64,000 bases of DNA. It comes from Phlebotomus papatasi (Eukaryota; Arthropoda; Insecta; Diptera; Psychodidae). The notes beneath the pieces were generated by a model. The model did not search any database. It was not told where the DNA came from and saw nothing but the letters and a program-made list of their open reading frames with translations. Made by a program: the position numbers and the translations under genes. The stretch covers positions 66,908,712 through 66,972,711 of the forward strand of contig NC_077224.1 of the NCBI RefSeq assembly GCF_024763615.1, given 5' to 3'. Shown here in pieces: positions 24,808 through 36,412 of this stretch (its first letter is position 1; each line of letters begins with the position of its first letter).

Positions 24808-26094
24808 GAGCCATAAGAACGGATAAGCAGATTTTGTCCGAAAATCAATTTCATTACTCCTAAACCATTTTGAACGATCTTTCGAGTAATATGAACTGTT
24901 TCAAATCAGTTGTTAACCGATTAGTCGTAAGAAAAAATTATTTTGAGGTTTTGCATCTAATGTTACGAATTCGAGAATTTCGCAAAGTATAGTACGCTTT
25001 ATCATCCTTTTTCCTATAGAGCAAATCGTGGTATCTTCGGACAACTCAAGTTTAGGAGACAACATTCTTTTTTTCAATGTTCCTGATGGATTTGACTCAG
25101 GGTTCTTATCAGGAAACTTGAAGCATGGGACTAGCTATTAAAATATGATATTATAAATGGTTCAAATTCATTAAAACCTTATTGAAAAAAAAATTAATTG
25201 CTCGAAGCTTGTGTCGTTCGAAAGTAGCGCACTTTCCCCTATTTAAAAAGAAATATGTTTTTTAAGTTTTTTTTCTCTTAAAGTTCGTTTGGTAGATTTA
25301 TGACATTTTGATTAGCTTATTAATGGGCTCTCGTCTCGTATAAGTGAAAATTGTGAATATAATATGCAGTTGACATATTTTTATATGATAATTTGTTAAT
25401 GTATTGTACTAATTTTACAAAAGTTTCCAAAAGCTAATCTTGGCAAGGAAAGCTTCTTCGCTGCTCTATAAATGCGGTAAGATGACCTGGAGAAGAAGTT
25501 GGTCGAATTAATGTCAGTTTTGTGAAGATATTTTCTGCTTTATATACCGTGACATTTTTTAATTAATATAATTTCTGGAAAGAAAATCCTTCAAAGAAAT
25601 CTTAAAATTGACCATATCTATATGTAATACACTGTTTAGAGATCATAATACAGATGGAAAATTAGTTAGTGATATCTTCTTTAATGCAAACATTAAAAAA
25701 GAAAGCTCTAAATTACGTTTTCATTCATTTCCACATTCCATTGTCCTTTTCAGCTTCTTAATTGTGTAGCATATTTAAAACCTTGATTTACTTTATCTTG
25801 AAGGACATCTAATTCTGAAGTTTCCGACATTTAACATTTAGCCCACAGTTCGTATGATATAAGAATTAATTAATTCTAAAGTGTTTGTTTATTTTGACCA
25901 TATAATTCTACTTTAAATTATGATAATTAAAATTTTTTAACTTATCAATATTGTCAGTAATAAAATGGAACTGCTATTGGCCTTATTACCTAAAAAGCGT
26001 GACCACAGAATGTTGTGAGTCGAAACTTATGTATATCATGAGATCGAATACTGATAGTGGCAAACTTTTAAAAATGTTTACTATATCTTAATAG
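24808..26094. other. No gene seen
   Basis: The first 100 bases belong to the old repeat interrupted by the 24.6 kb MITE. The rest is unmatched AT-rich DNA. Confidence 0.5.
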
Positions 26095-26409
26095 CGGTGG
26101 CAGCCAAAACCCCGAAAGTCAAAATCCCGAACGCCAAAATCCCGAAAAGGTCAAAATACCGAAAGCCAAAATCTCGAAAACCAAAATCCCGAATGTTCGA
26201 AATCCTAAGGGATAAAATTATATGGGGGAAAACATTTAGAATAATTTTCTAAGACACAGAAGATTTCCCTTTGCCTCCAGAAAACGCGTGTGCAATCGTG
26301 GGAATAGTTATGACACTTTTAAGAATTCGGGATTTTGGCTTTCGGGATTTTGGCCCATTCGGGATTTTGGCTTTCGGGATTTTGGCTTTCGGGATTTTGA
26401 CCGGGACCC
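26095..26409. mobile_element. CCCGAAAGC-repeat MITE, copy 2
   Basis: The best preserved copy. The left arm has five to six units of CAAAATCCCGAAAGC type and the right arm five inverse units, ending GACCGGGACCC. The central 100 bases match the 3.1 kb copy. The ends are internally repetitive, which is unusual for a MITE and resembles foldback elements. Confidence 0.85.
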
Positions 26410-26454
26410 CTTAATAGATGTAATTTATTGTTTCATGTTTGTCTTTTATTTTGC

Positions 26455-26817
26455 TAGGGGGAAGTGGAGTTATTTTGAGCCGTAGGCCCAAATTGATATA
26501 CGTGTTTTTCGCATATTTCTAAAGGAAGCAGGGCTTTACAATTATTTTATTTAGTTCCATAATTGTTTTGTCTATCTAAATTACATTACTTTAACCCTTT
26601 AAGGACCATTGGGTCACCAGTGACCCAAAAATGAAATTGTTCCTACGGTCATTTAAAGTCCTGTCTTGCTTCAAGAAGTCAGAAAAAAATATTTTTCTGA
26701 CCTACAATTTTTGACCCTCTGGTCCTTAAAGAGTTAAAACCTAGTTTGTTTTAGAAACATTCGAAAATATCGCATATTAATGTAGCCCCATAGCTCAAAG
26801 TAGCCCCAGCTCCCCTA
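26455..26817. mobile_element. MITE, GGGG..GTGG type, with nested insertion
   Basis: CTAGGGGGAAGTGGAGTTA at the left and CCCCAGCTCCCCTAA at the right. The inner blocks CGCATATTTCTAAAG and CATAATTGTTTTGTCTAT are shared with 28976-29174. The piggyBac-like MITE at 26591-26737 interrupts it, so this one is older. Confidence 0.75.
26591..26737. mobile_element. piggyBac-like MITE with TTAA flanks
   Basis: Flanked by TTAA on both sides (26591-26594 and 26734-26737). Ends CCCTTTAAGGACCA and TGGTCCTTAAAGAG are inverted, and a second inverted pair (GGGTCA/TGACCC) lies just inside. TTAA duplication and CCCTTT-like termini are characteristic of piggyBac-derived elements. 147 bases with flanks, no coding. 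Confidence 0.8.
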
Positions 26818-28309
26818 ATTTAAAAATACTGCCTAAAATATTTGTTTAAATTGTTATACTTTACTTTACTTTGACAAGATGAAAGGTCATCATCGCGCTT
26901 GAGGTTTCTTTTAAGATTTTGTTGGGAACGTTAAAATGATGAAGAAGATGAAGATCATATCATGAGTAGCCGGGACAGAATTAGCCAGTAAATTAGGTTT
27001 TCACATATTTAAAAATGACTTTAAATCAAATGTTCAGATATTAACATTAACTTAAATACCTAGAAATGCATGTCAAATTCAAAAGCATAAAAAGCTCTGA
27101 AGGGCTTCTGCACCTTGCATTGAAAATAAATTGGTCTTCTTTCTCTTTCTCCTTCAATTGGAGCATTATGAAGTAAACTGTTTGACCATAAGCACGTAAA
27201 TCGTATCCAAATGCTCCATTTTGACAAAAATTTATCACAATATGTAAAGGCCATAAGAAGAACAATAGTAAAAAATTTTTGGAACTCCCTCTCAAAAGCT
27301 CTATACAGAAATTTTCTCTGCAATACTATACTCAGCTAACAGGCGTAACAATAGAAACAGGGAAGGACATAAAAAATATGCCGAAGTGATTGGAAATGGA
27401 TTGCGGAAACAAATTACGATGGTGAAAACCAAAAAAAAAAAAAAGCTGGTACGTATTCCATACAAATGACTTCCCCCTTTGAATATTGGCGTCGTGAAAG
27501 ACGTTACGCGGGTTGGTGAAAAAATGGGGGATTCTTAATAAATACAAGAAGGGGGAATTATGGAAAGTGAAAAAAACATAAAATTGTATAATTTTTGGGG
27601 GACGGACACAAAAACAGAAAAAAAACTGTGGATGGTAATAAAATGGCATAAAACCACTCCCCGACAACAACTGTAAGATCAATATTTGTTTAAAACATCC
27701 AAATTTCTTTTATACTCTTTTCTATCCGTCTCTTCGGGAAATATACTTTTTTTTGACACATGAAACAGTAGTACTATAAAAAATACTTGTGCTTCTTTTT
27801 CATTTCGAAGTGTACGATTTCTATTGAGATTAATACCATTGGAATTAAGTCGTAAAAATTGTTTTACTGCCAGGATGAAAAAAAAACATGCAAAAATCCA
27901 GCATCATGAGTGCTGATGCCACTCATCCATTTTGTTATATATCGACGGTGCCATATTTTAATTTAATTTGACGCCCATAGCCTAAAATTGAGCTGACAAA
28001 AATGAAGATATCGAACATCAATCATATTATATTGTACAAAATTTAATTGCTCAAAATATTTAATTGCTTGGGTTTTGCGATTAAAAGCATTTACAGACAA
28101 AAAAATACTTCAGGCGATATTCTGAAATTTATTACATTTACTTTATTTATATTTTTAAAACTTATTAAATTTTTTTTTATAAAATAAAAGCCAAAGAATT
28201 AGATACCCGGTAAATTAGAGATTTTGGTCTCATGAAAAGAACTCAATATAATTCATATTCTATACAGTACGACTCCAATAGTGTTAACTCGTAAAAATTT
28301 TAAAGACTA
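26818..28309. other. No gene seen
   Basis: Minus-strand ORFs of 82-116 codons at 27.05-27.68 kb are phenylalanine-rich reads of A-rich DNA (with a poly-A run near 27.43 kb). I do not accept them. Confidence 0.5.
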
Positions 28310-28472
28310 ATGGAAAAGAGATGGCAAAGCGTTCTAACTTTGGGCATTGTATTATCTTGTATTATCTTTTCGCATGGCTTTTGGGTGCACACCAGTTTAC
28401 TATCGGTTAAATTGATTCATAAATTTGAAAAAGAAACATTCCGAAATAAAAACTTGCTTAACAAAAGAACAT
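28310..28472 (+). repeat. ATGGCAAAGCGT dispersed repeat, copy
   Basis: AAAGAGATGGCAAAGCGTTC is followed by TTTCGCATGGCTTTTGG, CACCAGTTTACTATCGG, TTAAATTGATTCATAAA and ACATTCCGAAATAAAAAC. The same order, inverted, is at 36779-36966. The middle (GGAATGCTCGAA part) is lost here. Confidence 0.6.
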
Positions 28473-28660
28473 TTTAGAATATTTTAGCATGAGTAACAAA
28501 CATATAGACTAATAAAAAAAAAGTAAATCATAGAAAGGTATCATTTACGGGTATATTACCGATTCATTATCGATTAAGTGAAAGTTTCAAGATCTTTAAA
28601 AAAAAATCCAAATTTAAGAAAATCACTTTAAAAATGAATAAATTCTATAGAGATGAATTT

Positions 28661-29404
28661 GTCTGTAATTTTAGACACTTTGCTTGTAATTTTGGACACT
28701 GTTTGTAATTTTGGACAACTAATCCGCCTCAATAGGGTGGCCATTGTTGTCCATTTTAAGAAATGAACTTACGAAGTCTCTTTTCTATTTATGAGAAGGA
28801 ACCCGTAAGATGTCCCAAAGAGTTAAGAAACTTTACATTTATTAAAGAGAGTTAACTTTGACACTCCAGGACGCGCCGATGTTCACAGCAAAATGTTCCA
28901 TGATTTTTTATTAATATCACTTAATAATATTGAAGTAAATTAATGCTTTTCTACAGAAAAGTAAGACTGAAATAAGAGGTGGTGGGGCTACATTGAAAAC
29001 GCTATTTCTTGCATATTTCTAAAGAAAGCTGAACTTAGGCATAATTTAATTTATTGTAGATCCACAATTGTTTTCTCTATCAAAATCACATTATGTTAAA
29101 CAGCTTCACTCATAAAAATGCGAAAAAATAGCGTTTTCAATATAGACCCAGTTCAATTTAGTCCCACCTCCCCTAAACAAAAAGTTCTGTGATATTTCTC
29201 GTAAGAAACTGCTCACACTAAAGTTTCAATAAAGAATTTTTAATTCAAATTATACTCCAAATTCAACGTTTAGTGTTAATATCTTCTAAAAAGAATAAAT
29301 ATTTAGATAGAATGCCTTATAGATTGAATATTGGAAGAAAAATCGATCATTTTAATCGATTTCTTTGTGGTGTCCAAAATTATAAACTGTCCCAAATTAC
29401 AAAG
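28661..29404. mobile_element. TIR element with GTAATTTTGGACAC sub-repeats
   Basis: The left end has three near-tandem units of TTGTAATTTTGGACACT and the right end two inverse units (GTGTCCAAAATTATA, GTCCCAAATTACAAA). The interior is non-coding and holds a separate MITE at 28976-29174. Confidence 0.7.
28976..29174. mobile_element. Nested MITE, GGTGGGGCTA type
   Basis: GAGGTGGTGGGGCTACATTG at the left and TTTAGTCCCACCTCCCCT at the right. Inner inverted blocks AAAACGCTATTT and AAATAGCGTTTT are perfect. It is related to the interrupted MITE at 26.5 kb and sits inside the GGACAC element. Confidence 0.8.
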
Positions 29405-29546
29405 TTTTCCTAAGCATGAATAAAGTTTCAACTCCCTGAAACTACTTTACTCTCTTAAAGCGTGTGCATGTTAAGAATGTACCCAAGAATAATGCTTTAG
29501 AAATGAAGTCTACATAGTATTAAAAAAAAGTGTTCAGTCCATTCCT

Positions 29547-29892
29547 CTATTTGATTTTGTACACAAGACTAGGAGAACATTTAAGTTCTTTAGCCATATC
29601 CCTCACAGATGTCAAAGGATTGTTCTTGTAGCTCATAATCACCTTTTTCTCCAAATCTCGACCTCCAGTACCCCGATTTTTTCCACATCCAGGTTTCTGG
29701 GCAGTGGTTTTACTGTCCAGGAATCGAAGAATCACCTTCCAGACGGTCTGGCGCGAGGTATTTGTAAGTTTTCTAAGGTCCGCATAATTGATTCCAGGAT
29801 TTTTTTTAGATACGTGTACACAACCCCCTGGCAAGTTGGCCTTTTTATATGGAGCTAATTGAAGCCAATTCCTAAATTGATCTCGGACTCAG
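29547..29892 (-). pseudogene. Tc1-like transposase N-terminal fragment
   Basis: About 115 codons are open on the minus strand between stops. The segment KNPGINYADLRKLTNTSRQT and the later NNPLTSVRDMAKELKCSPSL match the two helix-turn-helix units at the N-terminus of Tc1/ITm-type transposases. It stops before the catalytic DDE domain. A possible outer end of the element, CCAGGGGGTTGCGTGTACAC, lies at 30088-30107, about 200 bases upstream of the frame, as expected for a Tc1 left end. No catalytic half was found downstream. Confidence 0.75.
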
Positions 29893-30354
29893 CTCACAAT
29901 GCTCCGAGGAAAACATTTATTTAAACAAAAATTTAGTATATTTATCCCTCCATACGGAAAGGTATCTTATAATACCGGAAAACTTCTCACTTTTTAAATA
30001 TTTAGCATAACGGTAGCGAATACAAAAAAATTCCCATATAAAGTTAAATCAAAGTATGAGAAAGTGACTTCAAATTTCAGGAAACTTCCAGGGGGTTGCG
30101 TGTACACGATCAGTTCCCTTATCTTTTCCATTATTATTTCGTATCTCAGTGAAAATTGAACAGAATTTGATGAGAGTTTCACCAAAAGAAAGGTAAAAAC
30201 ACGTGTTACAATTTTTACATACAACGAAAATGCGAAGCTAGTGACATTTGTCATAAAAATATCAAATCATTTCGAACCATCTTGTCGTGCATATGCTTTA
30301 ATTTGATTGGACTTTATTGATACACATGGAAAATGTAAAATTGCTAAATTCAAT

Positions 30355-30400
30355 TTAAGGGGCTTCAGTGGATCAGTGAATATAAAGTAGATCAATCGGA
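30355..30400 (+). mobile_element. Truncated SINE head
   Basis: GGGGCTTCAGTGGATCAGTG resembles the first 20 bases of the SINE that starts 150 bases further on. The similarity fades after about 30 bases. Confidence 0.4.
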
Positions 30401-30510
30401 CATTCGATTAAATCGAATGAAGTTGGAGTATCAAAAGGGTTTTAGTACTCCACAAGAGCTTTCCAAAACACCAAAATTTTTCAAATTCCGATAATTAGAA
30501 CCGGAGATAG

Positions 30511-30905
30511 GGGGCCTCAGTAGATCAGTGGATAGAGTAGTGACTCTATGACTGTGAGGTCTCGGGTTCGAGCCTGGAAAATGAATGGAAAAGTAATACC
30601 AATGCATTGACAATGAACCGCCTATAAAAATGAGAGATTGGTATAGGAAATAAGTTTCGACAAGCAGAGTACAGTCGAATACAAATACACATTCACTGCC
30701 CAGATCCACAAACCGAAGCTGGTCTACCGTGACATAACGCGGTACTGTGTGTATCAGAACACACACATAGAACTGTGACATAAAACAAATTTACCCGCCT
30801 TGGGGGTTAAGATAGAACAGGAGAATAGGGAGTACATAATGGGCCCAAATAAGAGATCTGGGTGCAGCGGTTCCGAAAAAACCGACCCATAGACAAATCT
30901 TAAAG
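30511..30905 (+). mobile_element. tRNA-derived SINE, second family
   Basis: The head reads GGGGCCTCAGTAGATCAGTG and ATAGAGTAGTGACTC, with a B box GGTTCGAGCC at 30565-30574. The body runs to about CGGTTCCGAAAAAACCGACC (30868-30887). Part of this body recurs at 18.82 kb and part of the head at 30357-30395. No clear A-rich or simple tail is left. The minus-strand ORF (30431-30781) is a read-through. Confidence 0.75.
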
Positions 30906-32183
30906 TGAATTTAAGAATACTTTCAAATAAACACGTAATCGAAATATTTTTTTTAGATGACTTATTTGTTCTTATATTCAAATGACCTTCAATCGTCCCT
31001 TCAAATACTATCAAACCACTCCTCGAATTCAGTGTTTGTTCAAAATTTATTCATGTGTAAATCCTTGTAAATATCATCAAATTGAAAGTTAAAAATCAAC
31101 TTTGTAGCTTCGAAGTTATTTTTGGGTGATTTTGAGCTAATCTTTCGCTTAAATGGCCGTGATTGACATTGCTGACAAATTTGATTTCTTTCTCGAATCT
31201 CAACGCAAAGCTATCATACCCTAAAGATGCTTATGTTTGTCACATTTCAGTTTCTTATGCTATCGGTGCTATCGCACTTATTGATTTCATAGCCCCAGAA
31301 CCCATCTTTAATATTTACTAGGAATGGGGTATAAATTAAAATATTCCTGGATCATCATTATTTGTGCGTGGTGTGGATGAGAATTGTATGATATTTTCCT
31401 CTTTCACTGTCAGCATATTTTTGTGCTTTTAATGAAAGTGACACAGAGAGAAAAATCTTCGTATTCAGCTGAATTTAAAGTATGATAGTGCACATGAATG
31501 GTGAACAATAGTGGATCAATTGCAGTGTGATAAGTTGGAGCTCAAATGCCGCATGGTTAAAAGCTGGAGTGTAGGAGGGATTGGGATTCATTTGAATCAA
31601 ACGGAAATATTTTCACTGACCAAACAAAACCATCACGTTTAATAGGTGGGCATGAATGGCAAAAAAGGCAATTTAAGGATTACTCCACTTTGGGTTACAT
31701 TTTAAATGGTCACAACATGGAACAAAGGGGATCAAAATACAAAAGAGTGGGTGTCAGATACCAGAAAAATAGCACATTAAATAAACCACAAGTGGAGGTG
31801 CAATTGCTTTGTGCGGGGTATAGAGCGGAGAAAAAGAATTTATGGGGAAGGAGACACGAACCCATTTGAATTGCGAATAGAAAATTGCGTCCGTTGCCAC
31901 CACAATTACAAGCCCCTTGACGCTTTGAGGTCTATTTGCATGAGCATTAAGCATATTGTGAGGGTAAAAAAAAGTCAAAAGAACCTCTTTTGAATACTTG
32001 TCTCTGCACTCTGTGAGATCTTTAGTTAAATCAACTGGAAAGAATGGTAAATGTCGGTCTTCAGCAACGTTTTTTCCACAATGTTCGCAAACTATTAACA
32101 TAATAATTACGAAAGGAACACAGCATGAGTTAAAAAACACTTCGCTATAACTTTACACTTTATTTCTTTATTGAATGAAAAAG
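30906..32183. other. No gene seen; possible conserved non-coding DNA
   Basis: 31.3-32.0 kb is single-copy and less AT-rich than its flanks. The 128-codon minus ORF (31754-32140) starts hydrophobic and has a CEHCGKN pair but no recognisable domain. A regulatory role is possible. Confidence 0.4.
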
Positions 32184-32230
32184 GGCTGACAGAGCGTCCA
32201 AGCTTTGCGGAATGCTCGAACACTTGACTG
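32184..32230 (+). repeat. ATGGCAAAGCGT dispersed repeat, fragment
   Basis: GCTGACAGAGCGTCCAAGC and TTTGCGGAATGCTCGAAC match the first 45 bases of the repeat. Nothing beyond is recognisable. Confidence 0.4.
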
Positions 32231-32412
32231 AGCCACTCGCTTGATATACCCCTACACAGCATCACATCATTTATCTAGATTTTTCTTGAAGTTGTTTAGT
32301 GATCCAACTCGTAAACAGAAGCCTCATGTTCACGTGTTAGAGCATTTCACTAAATTTTCTTCTACTGCAGTATTTTATTATAGTTTTTTTTTCACAATCT
32401 ATATCTATAATG

Positions 32413-32607
32413 TGAAGTGGGGCACCTTTGAAATTTGGATTTTCACCTATTTTTAAATAAAATTGAGCCCTATCGTGATATAATTTAGCTACACAAACAG
32501 ATTGAGAATCTAAATTAGATTATGATATGGCTCAGTTCCACTTAAACATAGGAGAAAAATATCAATTTCAAAGATGCCCCACTTTCAAAGGTGCCCCATT
32601 TCCCCCT
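32413..32607. mobile_element. MITE, GGGGAAGTGGGGC family, copy 2
   Basis: GAAGTGGGGCACCTTTGAAA at the left and AAGGTGCCCCATTTCCCCCT at the right. The core is nearly identical to that at 10.4 kb. The extreme left few bases are lost. Confidence 0.85.
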
Positions 32608-32642
32608 ATAGCTGACTAAAAAGCTTGTCCAAAATAGCATAA

Positions 32643-33295
32643 GGGCAGAATCACATTGACAGTAAAATGCTCACCGTATTTCGTTAATTTACGCACTTTC
32701 ATTGAAATTTTTACGCAAATTCTTGATTACCGTATTACCTTATCTCATACTCGGTGGCACTAGGTGAAAATAATATAAAAAAATTGAAGAAATAAAACGA
32801 AAATTCGATAAACGGTGAGCAAAAACAACTGTATCGTACAATTTTTATTGCTCACCGTCTATCGAATTTTCGTTTTATTTCTTCAATTTTCTTATATTAT
32901 TTTCACCTAGTGCCACCGAGTATGAGATAAGGTAATACGGTAATCGAGAATATGCGTACAATGAGAAAAAAAGAGGCTGCGATTAACTTTTTTTCGTCAT
33001 TACTTTAACACTTGTTGGGTGTAAAAATATATCAACATTTTTTAATGTTAATTATACACCTTTTGAGGGTAAAATTGACATGAAAAAAGGTACCTTTAAC
33101 CCCCAATACACCTAAAAAGTATAATATTTACACCGTTTTCGGATCAATACTGCAGGGTAAAATTAACATTTCTGGAATGTTATTTTAACTTTTTCGGATT
33201 TCTCTCACTCTGTGTAAGAATTGCAATGAAAATGCGTAAATTAACGAAATACGGTGATACTACGGAAATCATTTTATTGTCAATGTGATTCTGCT
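32643..33295. mobile_element. Foldback element GGGCAGAATCACATTG, copy 1
   Basis: A palindrome with arms of about 190 bp: GGGCAGAATCACATTGACAG at the outside, then TACCGTATTACCTTATCTCA, then CTCGGTGGCACTAGGTG, repeated inversely on the right. TAA flanks both ends. The right arm is split by the CACTGAGA MITE at 32959-33213. Confidence 0.9.
32959..33213. mobile_element. CACTGAGA MITE nested in a foldback element
   Basis: Reverse copy of the 18.5 kb element (AATGAGAAAAAAAGAGG ... GGATTTCTCTCACTC). Comparison with the uninterrupted foldback at 58.4 kb shows host sequence GCGTA|AGAATTGC split here. A 3-base GTA duplication is the simplest reading, which would suit CACTA-type transposition. Confidence 0.8.
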
Positions 33296-34070
33296 CTAAA
33301 TGTAATACAATTGTTTTTCGAACAAAAGCTGAATTACCGATTGGAAAGAGGACCACCTATTACGTATCAACTTACATAAGAATCAACTTACACAGGGGCC
33401 TTCCAACACCTTAAGTTGCTAACTCTTTACGTTTAGCTTATAGCTTTAAATAAAGACCAGATGGACAGACAAATATATTTTCAAAATATTTTTCAAACAG
33501 TAAGATTTTTAAAAATGATTTTTAAAGATTAATTAGAGAATAAATAAGAAATGGAAATCTGTAAATGAAACATAATTGAAAGACTACGAGTTATTATATG
33601 CTGCAATCTCTGAAGACTACGCGCATTTAAACTGAAGAAAGAATCAGCTAAAATGTTTGTGTGTATAAAGTATAAATGATAAATCTCTACACTTCTTACA
33701 TCTCTAATAACAATGGATAAAGTTCAAAGAAAACATTAAATTTACTTAAAGTCTTGTCTGAGTGATGCAAGATAACAGGTTAAGTTGTGAAGGTTATTTG
33801 AGTTAAGGATTATAAAAGGGAAAACGTATTCTTGCATCAAATTTTGTTGAAGAAAAAAGGAGCTAAATTAACTTTCAAACTTTATTCATCAACTTCAGAG
33901 AAAGACGATACTTTCGTGGATAACTTGAATGGTTTGATATACTTGGTCTTCTAACACTTTTGACATTCGACCTTCTTGACCATTTGTGTAATTCAATATC
34001 CTTTTTATACATATTGAAGTAACACAAATCGAATGGAAATTAAATTTGAAGAAAACTTTTGTGACATTTT
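33296..34070. other. No gene seen
   Basis: Unmatched AT-rich DNA between two mobile elements. Confidence 0.5.
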
Positions 34071-34986
34071 TAAGGTAAAGTATCCTCGAGTCGATCGACT
34101 CTCGACTCGACAACTCTGGGTTCCTTAAGTCGACCGGTGGAAATATGTATTCAGTTAATTTATTTTTGCAATAATATTTAGCGAATGGTTTAACATCATT
34201 GAGTCAAGTATTTCATAAATAATACGAATCAGTTGGAAATTTGTAAAAAATGACCATTAAAAACTGAAAAAATAATAAAAAAATGCGAAACGTGAAAATA
34301 ATTTTCAGTAAATTTCAGTAAATTATGGCATGCTTCTTAAAATCCTTGACTTTTTTCTTAAAGAATTATTTCAATTATTACCCTTAAAGATTAGAAGAAA
34401 ATTCAATTTTCAGTCTAATCGCAAGTCAAAGGACTTTATCTATGTTACTGTGCATCAATTTTAGTTCTATGATTAAGTTAAATATTCATTTTGAGTCTTA
34501 AAATTTAAGGTGTATTTCAAATATGATGTTCCACAATTCGACCGGTCGAATTTCACTGAAATATTGTTCTATTTTGCAACAATTCCTAAAAGTGCGTTTT
34601 TCTATTTTATTTTAATGAATTCTTAATTTTAAGTGTTGTCCGTGAAGTATACAAAAATCCTAAGTTAAAATAATTCCTTTAGTTTTATGATTTATTTAAT
34701 TTTCAGTAAAACTTTGTAGTCGAGTAGAGAAACCCCAGGCGGTCGAGTAGAGGCACATTGATATCAAAATGGTCGAGTAGAGGAATACTTCGCATTTTTG
34801 AAATATTTTATTTTTTTCTAATTTTAAATTATATTATGGCTAAATGAAGTTCAAAATTAGATAGACAGAGATCTATTCTATAGTTATAGGTAAAAACCTT
34901 ATCAAAAAACACAAATTATAACTGTTTCTTCATAAGTTTTTCACAAAGTCTATCCTTAAGTGCTCGACATAGGGTACTTTACCTTA
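34071..34986. mobile_element. GTCGAGTAGAGG TIR element
   Basis: Left TAAGGTAAAGTATCCTCGAG, right TCGACATAGGGTACTTTACC then TTA, inverted. Just inside are clusters of CGAGTCGATCGACTCTCG (left) and three GTCGAGTAGAGG units (34711-34785). About 0.9 kb, non-coding. A small relative is at 42.9 kb. Confidence 0.75.
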
Positions 34987-35710
34987 TGCACTCACCTCTA
35001 TCAATTAAACTTTCTCTTTTGAGTGTATTGACAATAAAGAATTCAGAATTTAATAGGGCAAGAGACTTTAATTATATTGAAGAGAAATCCGTCTTGTGAT
35101 GAAAAAAAATTAAAATATATCCAATTAGAGAAGAACACCTTGAGCAAAGACGTTGCGAAAAGTCTTAGGCAATTATTACAATGATTATTGGACTTCTTGG
35201 AAATGCCTGAGAAAAGCTCTCTCTTCAGCTTTCTTCGCAGAAAATTTTTGTTCTTGAAGGAGATATTGTGTTATCACCTTCACTGCATTATCTCACTCAG
35301 AATGAGACATAGAGTCTGTTTGGAGATGAAATTTCACAAAAAGTAACTCAATTTTGAATAATATCCTTCGTAAAATACTTCTGATAGCTTTAGGAATTTA
35401 GCAAAATATTATTCATAATAATTCAAAGTAATTTCATCAATTCATTCAAATTTTAATGTTTATTGCGTTACACAAGTGCAAATGGACAATTTGCACATCC
35501 ATTATGGCATCTACTCTAAATCTGAAGAACCATCATCAACTGAATTATTTAAATTTCACCAAGGAATTATCGATACATATTCAGACAGATGGCATTAGAA
35601 ATTGGCAAATAGCATTGGTCACAGAAATTATGCAAAAGATCTATAAAGCAATTTCGTAGCATTCTGAAGCTTAAGGACTTCTATTAGAAGGACATTATAT
35701 AACTTACATA
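34987..35710. other. No gene seen
   Basis: Unmatched sequence with one 67-codon ORF (35456-35659) lacking any motif. Confidence 0.5.
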
Positions 35711-36085
35711 TTTGTAGTCTGGGTCTCGGGACGACAAATTATCCTGTCTACGTGACTCAGGACACGGGGTTCGATGCTTCGTTTCTCCTGGGTCAACTAA
35801 AACTTTACATTAAACTTTCGTCATTTTTTGGCTTTCCATTTACATGTATGCAAGGTTCTCTCTTTCTGGGAACAAAAAATTACCCTTTCTATGCGGAACA
35901 GAACATATAGCTCGATGGTACTCTTTCCGTAGTTCCACCGTAACTCTATATTAAACTCTCCTCACTCTTTTTTTACTTTCCACCTATGCATGATATTTAT
36001 CCCACTTCTGATGTTGTAGTCATGGGTCGCGTAGAGAGGACAATTTACTATCCCGAAACCCTTTGGATCACACATTTGGTGAAAG
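35711..36085. repeat. Degenerate triplicated unit, ~145 bp
   Basis: TTGTAGTCTGGGTCTCGGGA, GACAAATTATCCTGTCTACG begin unit 1; AAAAAATTACCCTTTCTATG unit 2; TTGTAGTCATGGGTCGCGTA, GGACAATTTACTATCC unit 3. The later parts (ACATTAAACTTTCGTCATT / ATATTAAACTCTCCTCACT, then GGCTTTCCATTTACATG / TACTTTCCACCTATGCATG) also align. An old local triplication or part of an unknown element. Confidence 0.5.
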
Positions 36086-36412
36086 AAATTAACATTCACT
36101 AAAAGGAAGCTCGATATGTTATTCCTAGATGACTGTCAAAGACTTTTCCTAATTTTGTTATTTAAAATAAAAATTGATTACTAATTAAATTAAATTTAGT
36201 GCTTGAACTCAAAGAGAGAGCAGCTGTATAGTTGACTTTATTCCACTTGTCACCGTCCTAAAGTTTAAACGGTAAGAGATATCAGCTTCCGATCTTCGGT
36301 AACCTCCTATAAAAAATATTATCTCTGACGTTTTTTTCTGTGTTCCCATACACCCTCTTTCAGTCCATCCCCCTTCAATGCCAGTAGCCCCCTTCAATCG
36401 GGAGTAGTCCAG

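Noticed and set aside
27332..27682. 116-codon phenylalanine-rich ORF
   Set aside because: It is a translation of A-rich tracts on the opposite strand, with very low complexity.
31754..32140. 128-codon minus-strand ORF as a gene
   Set aside because: Hydrophobic start and a CEHCGKN motif look tempting, but there is no known domain, and promoter or splice signals are lacking.
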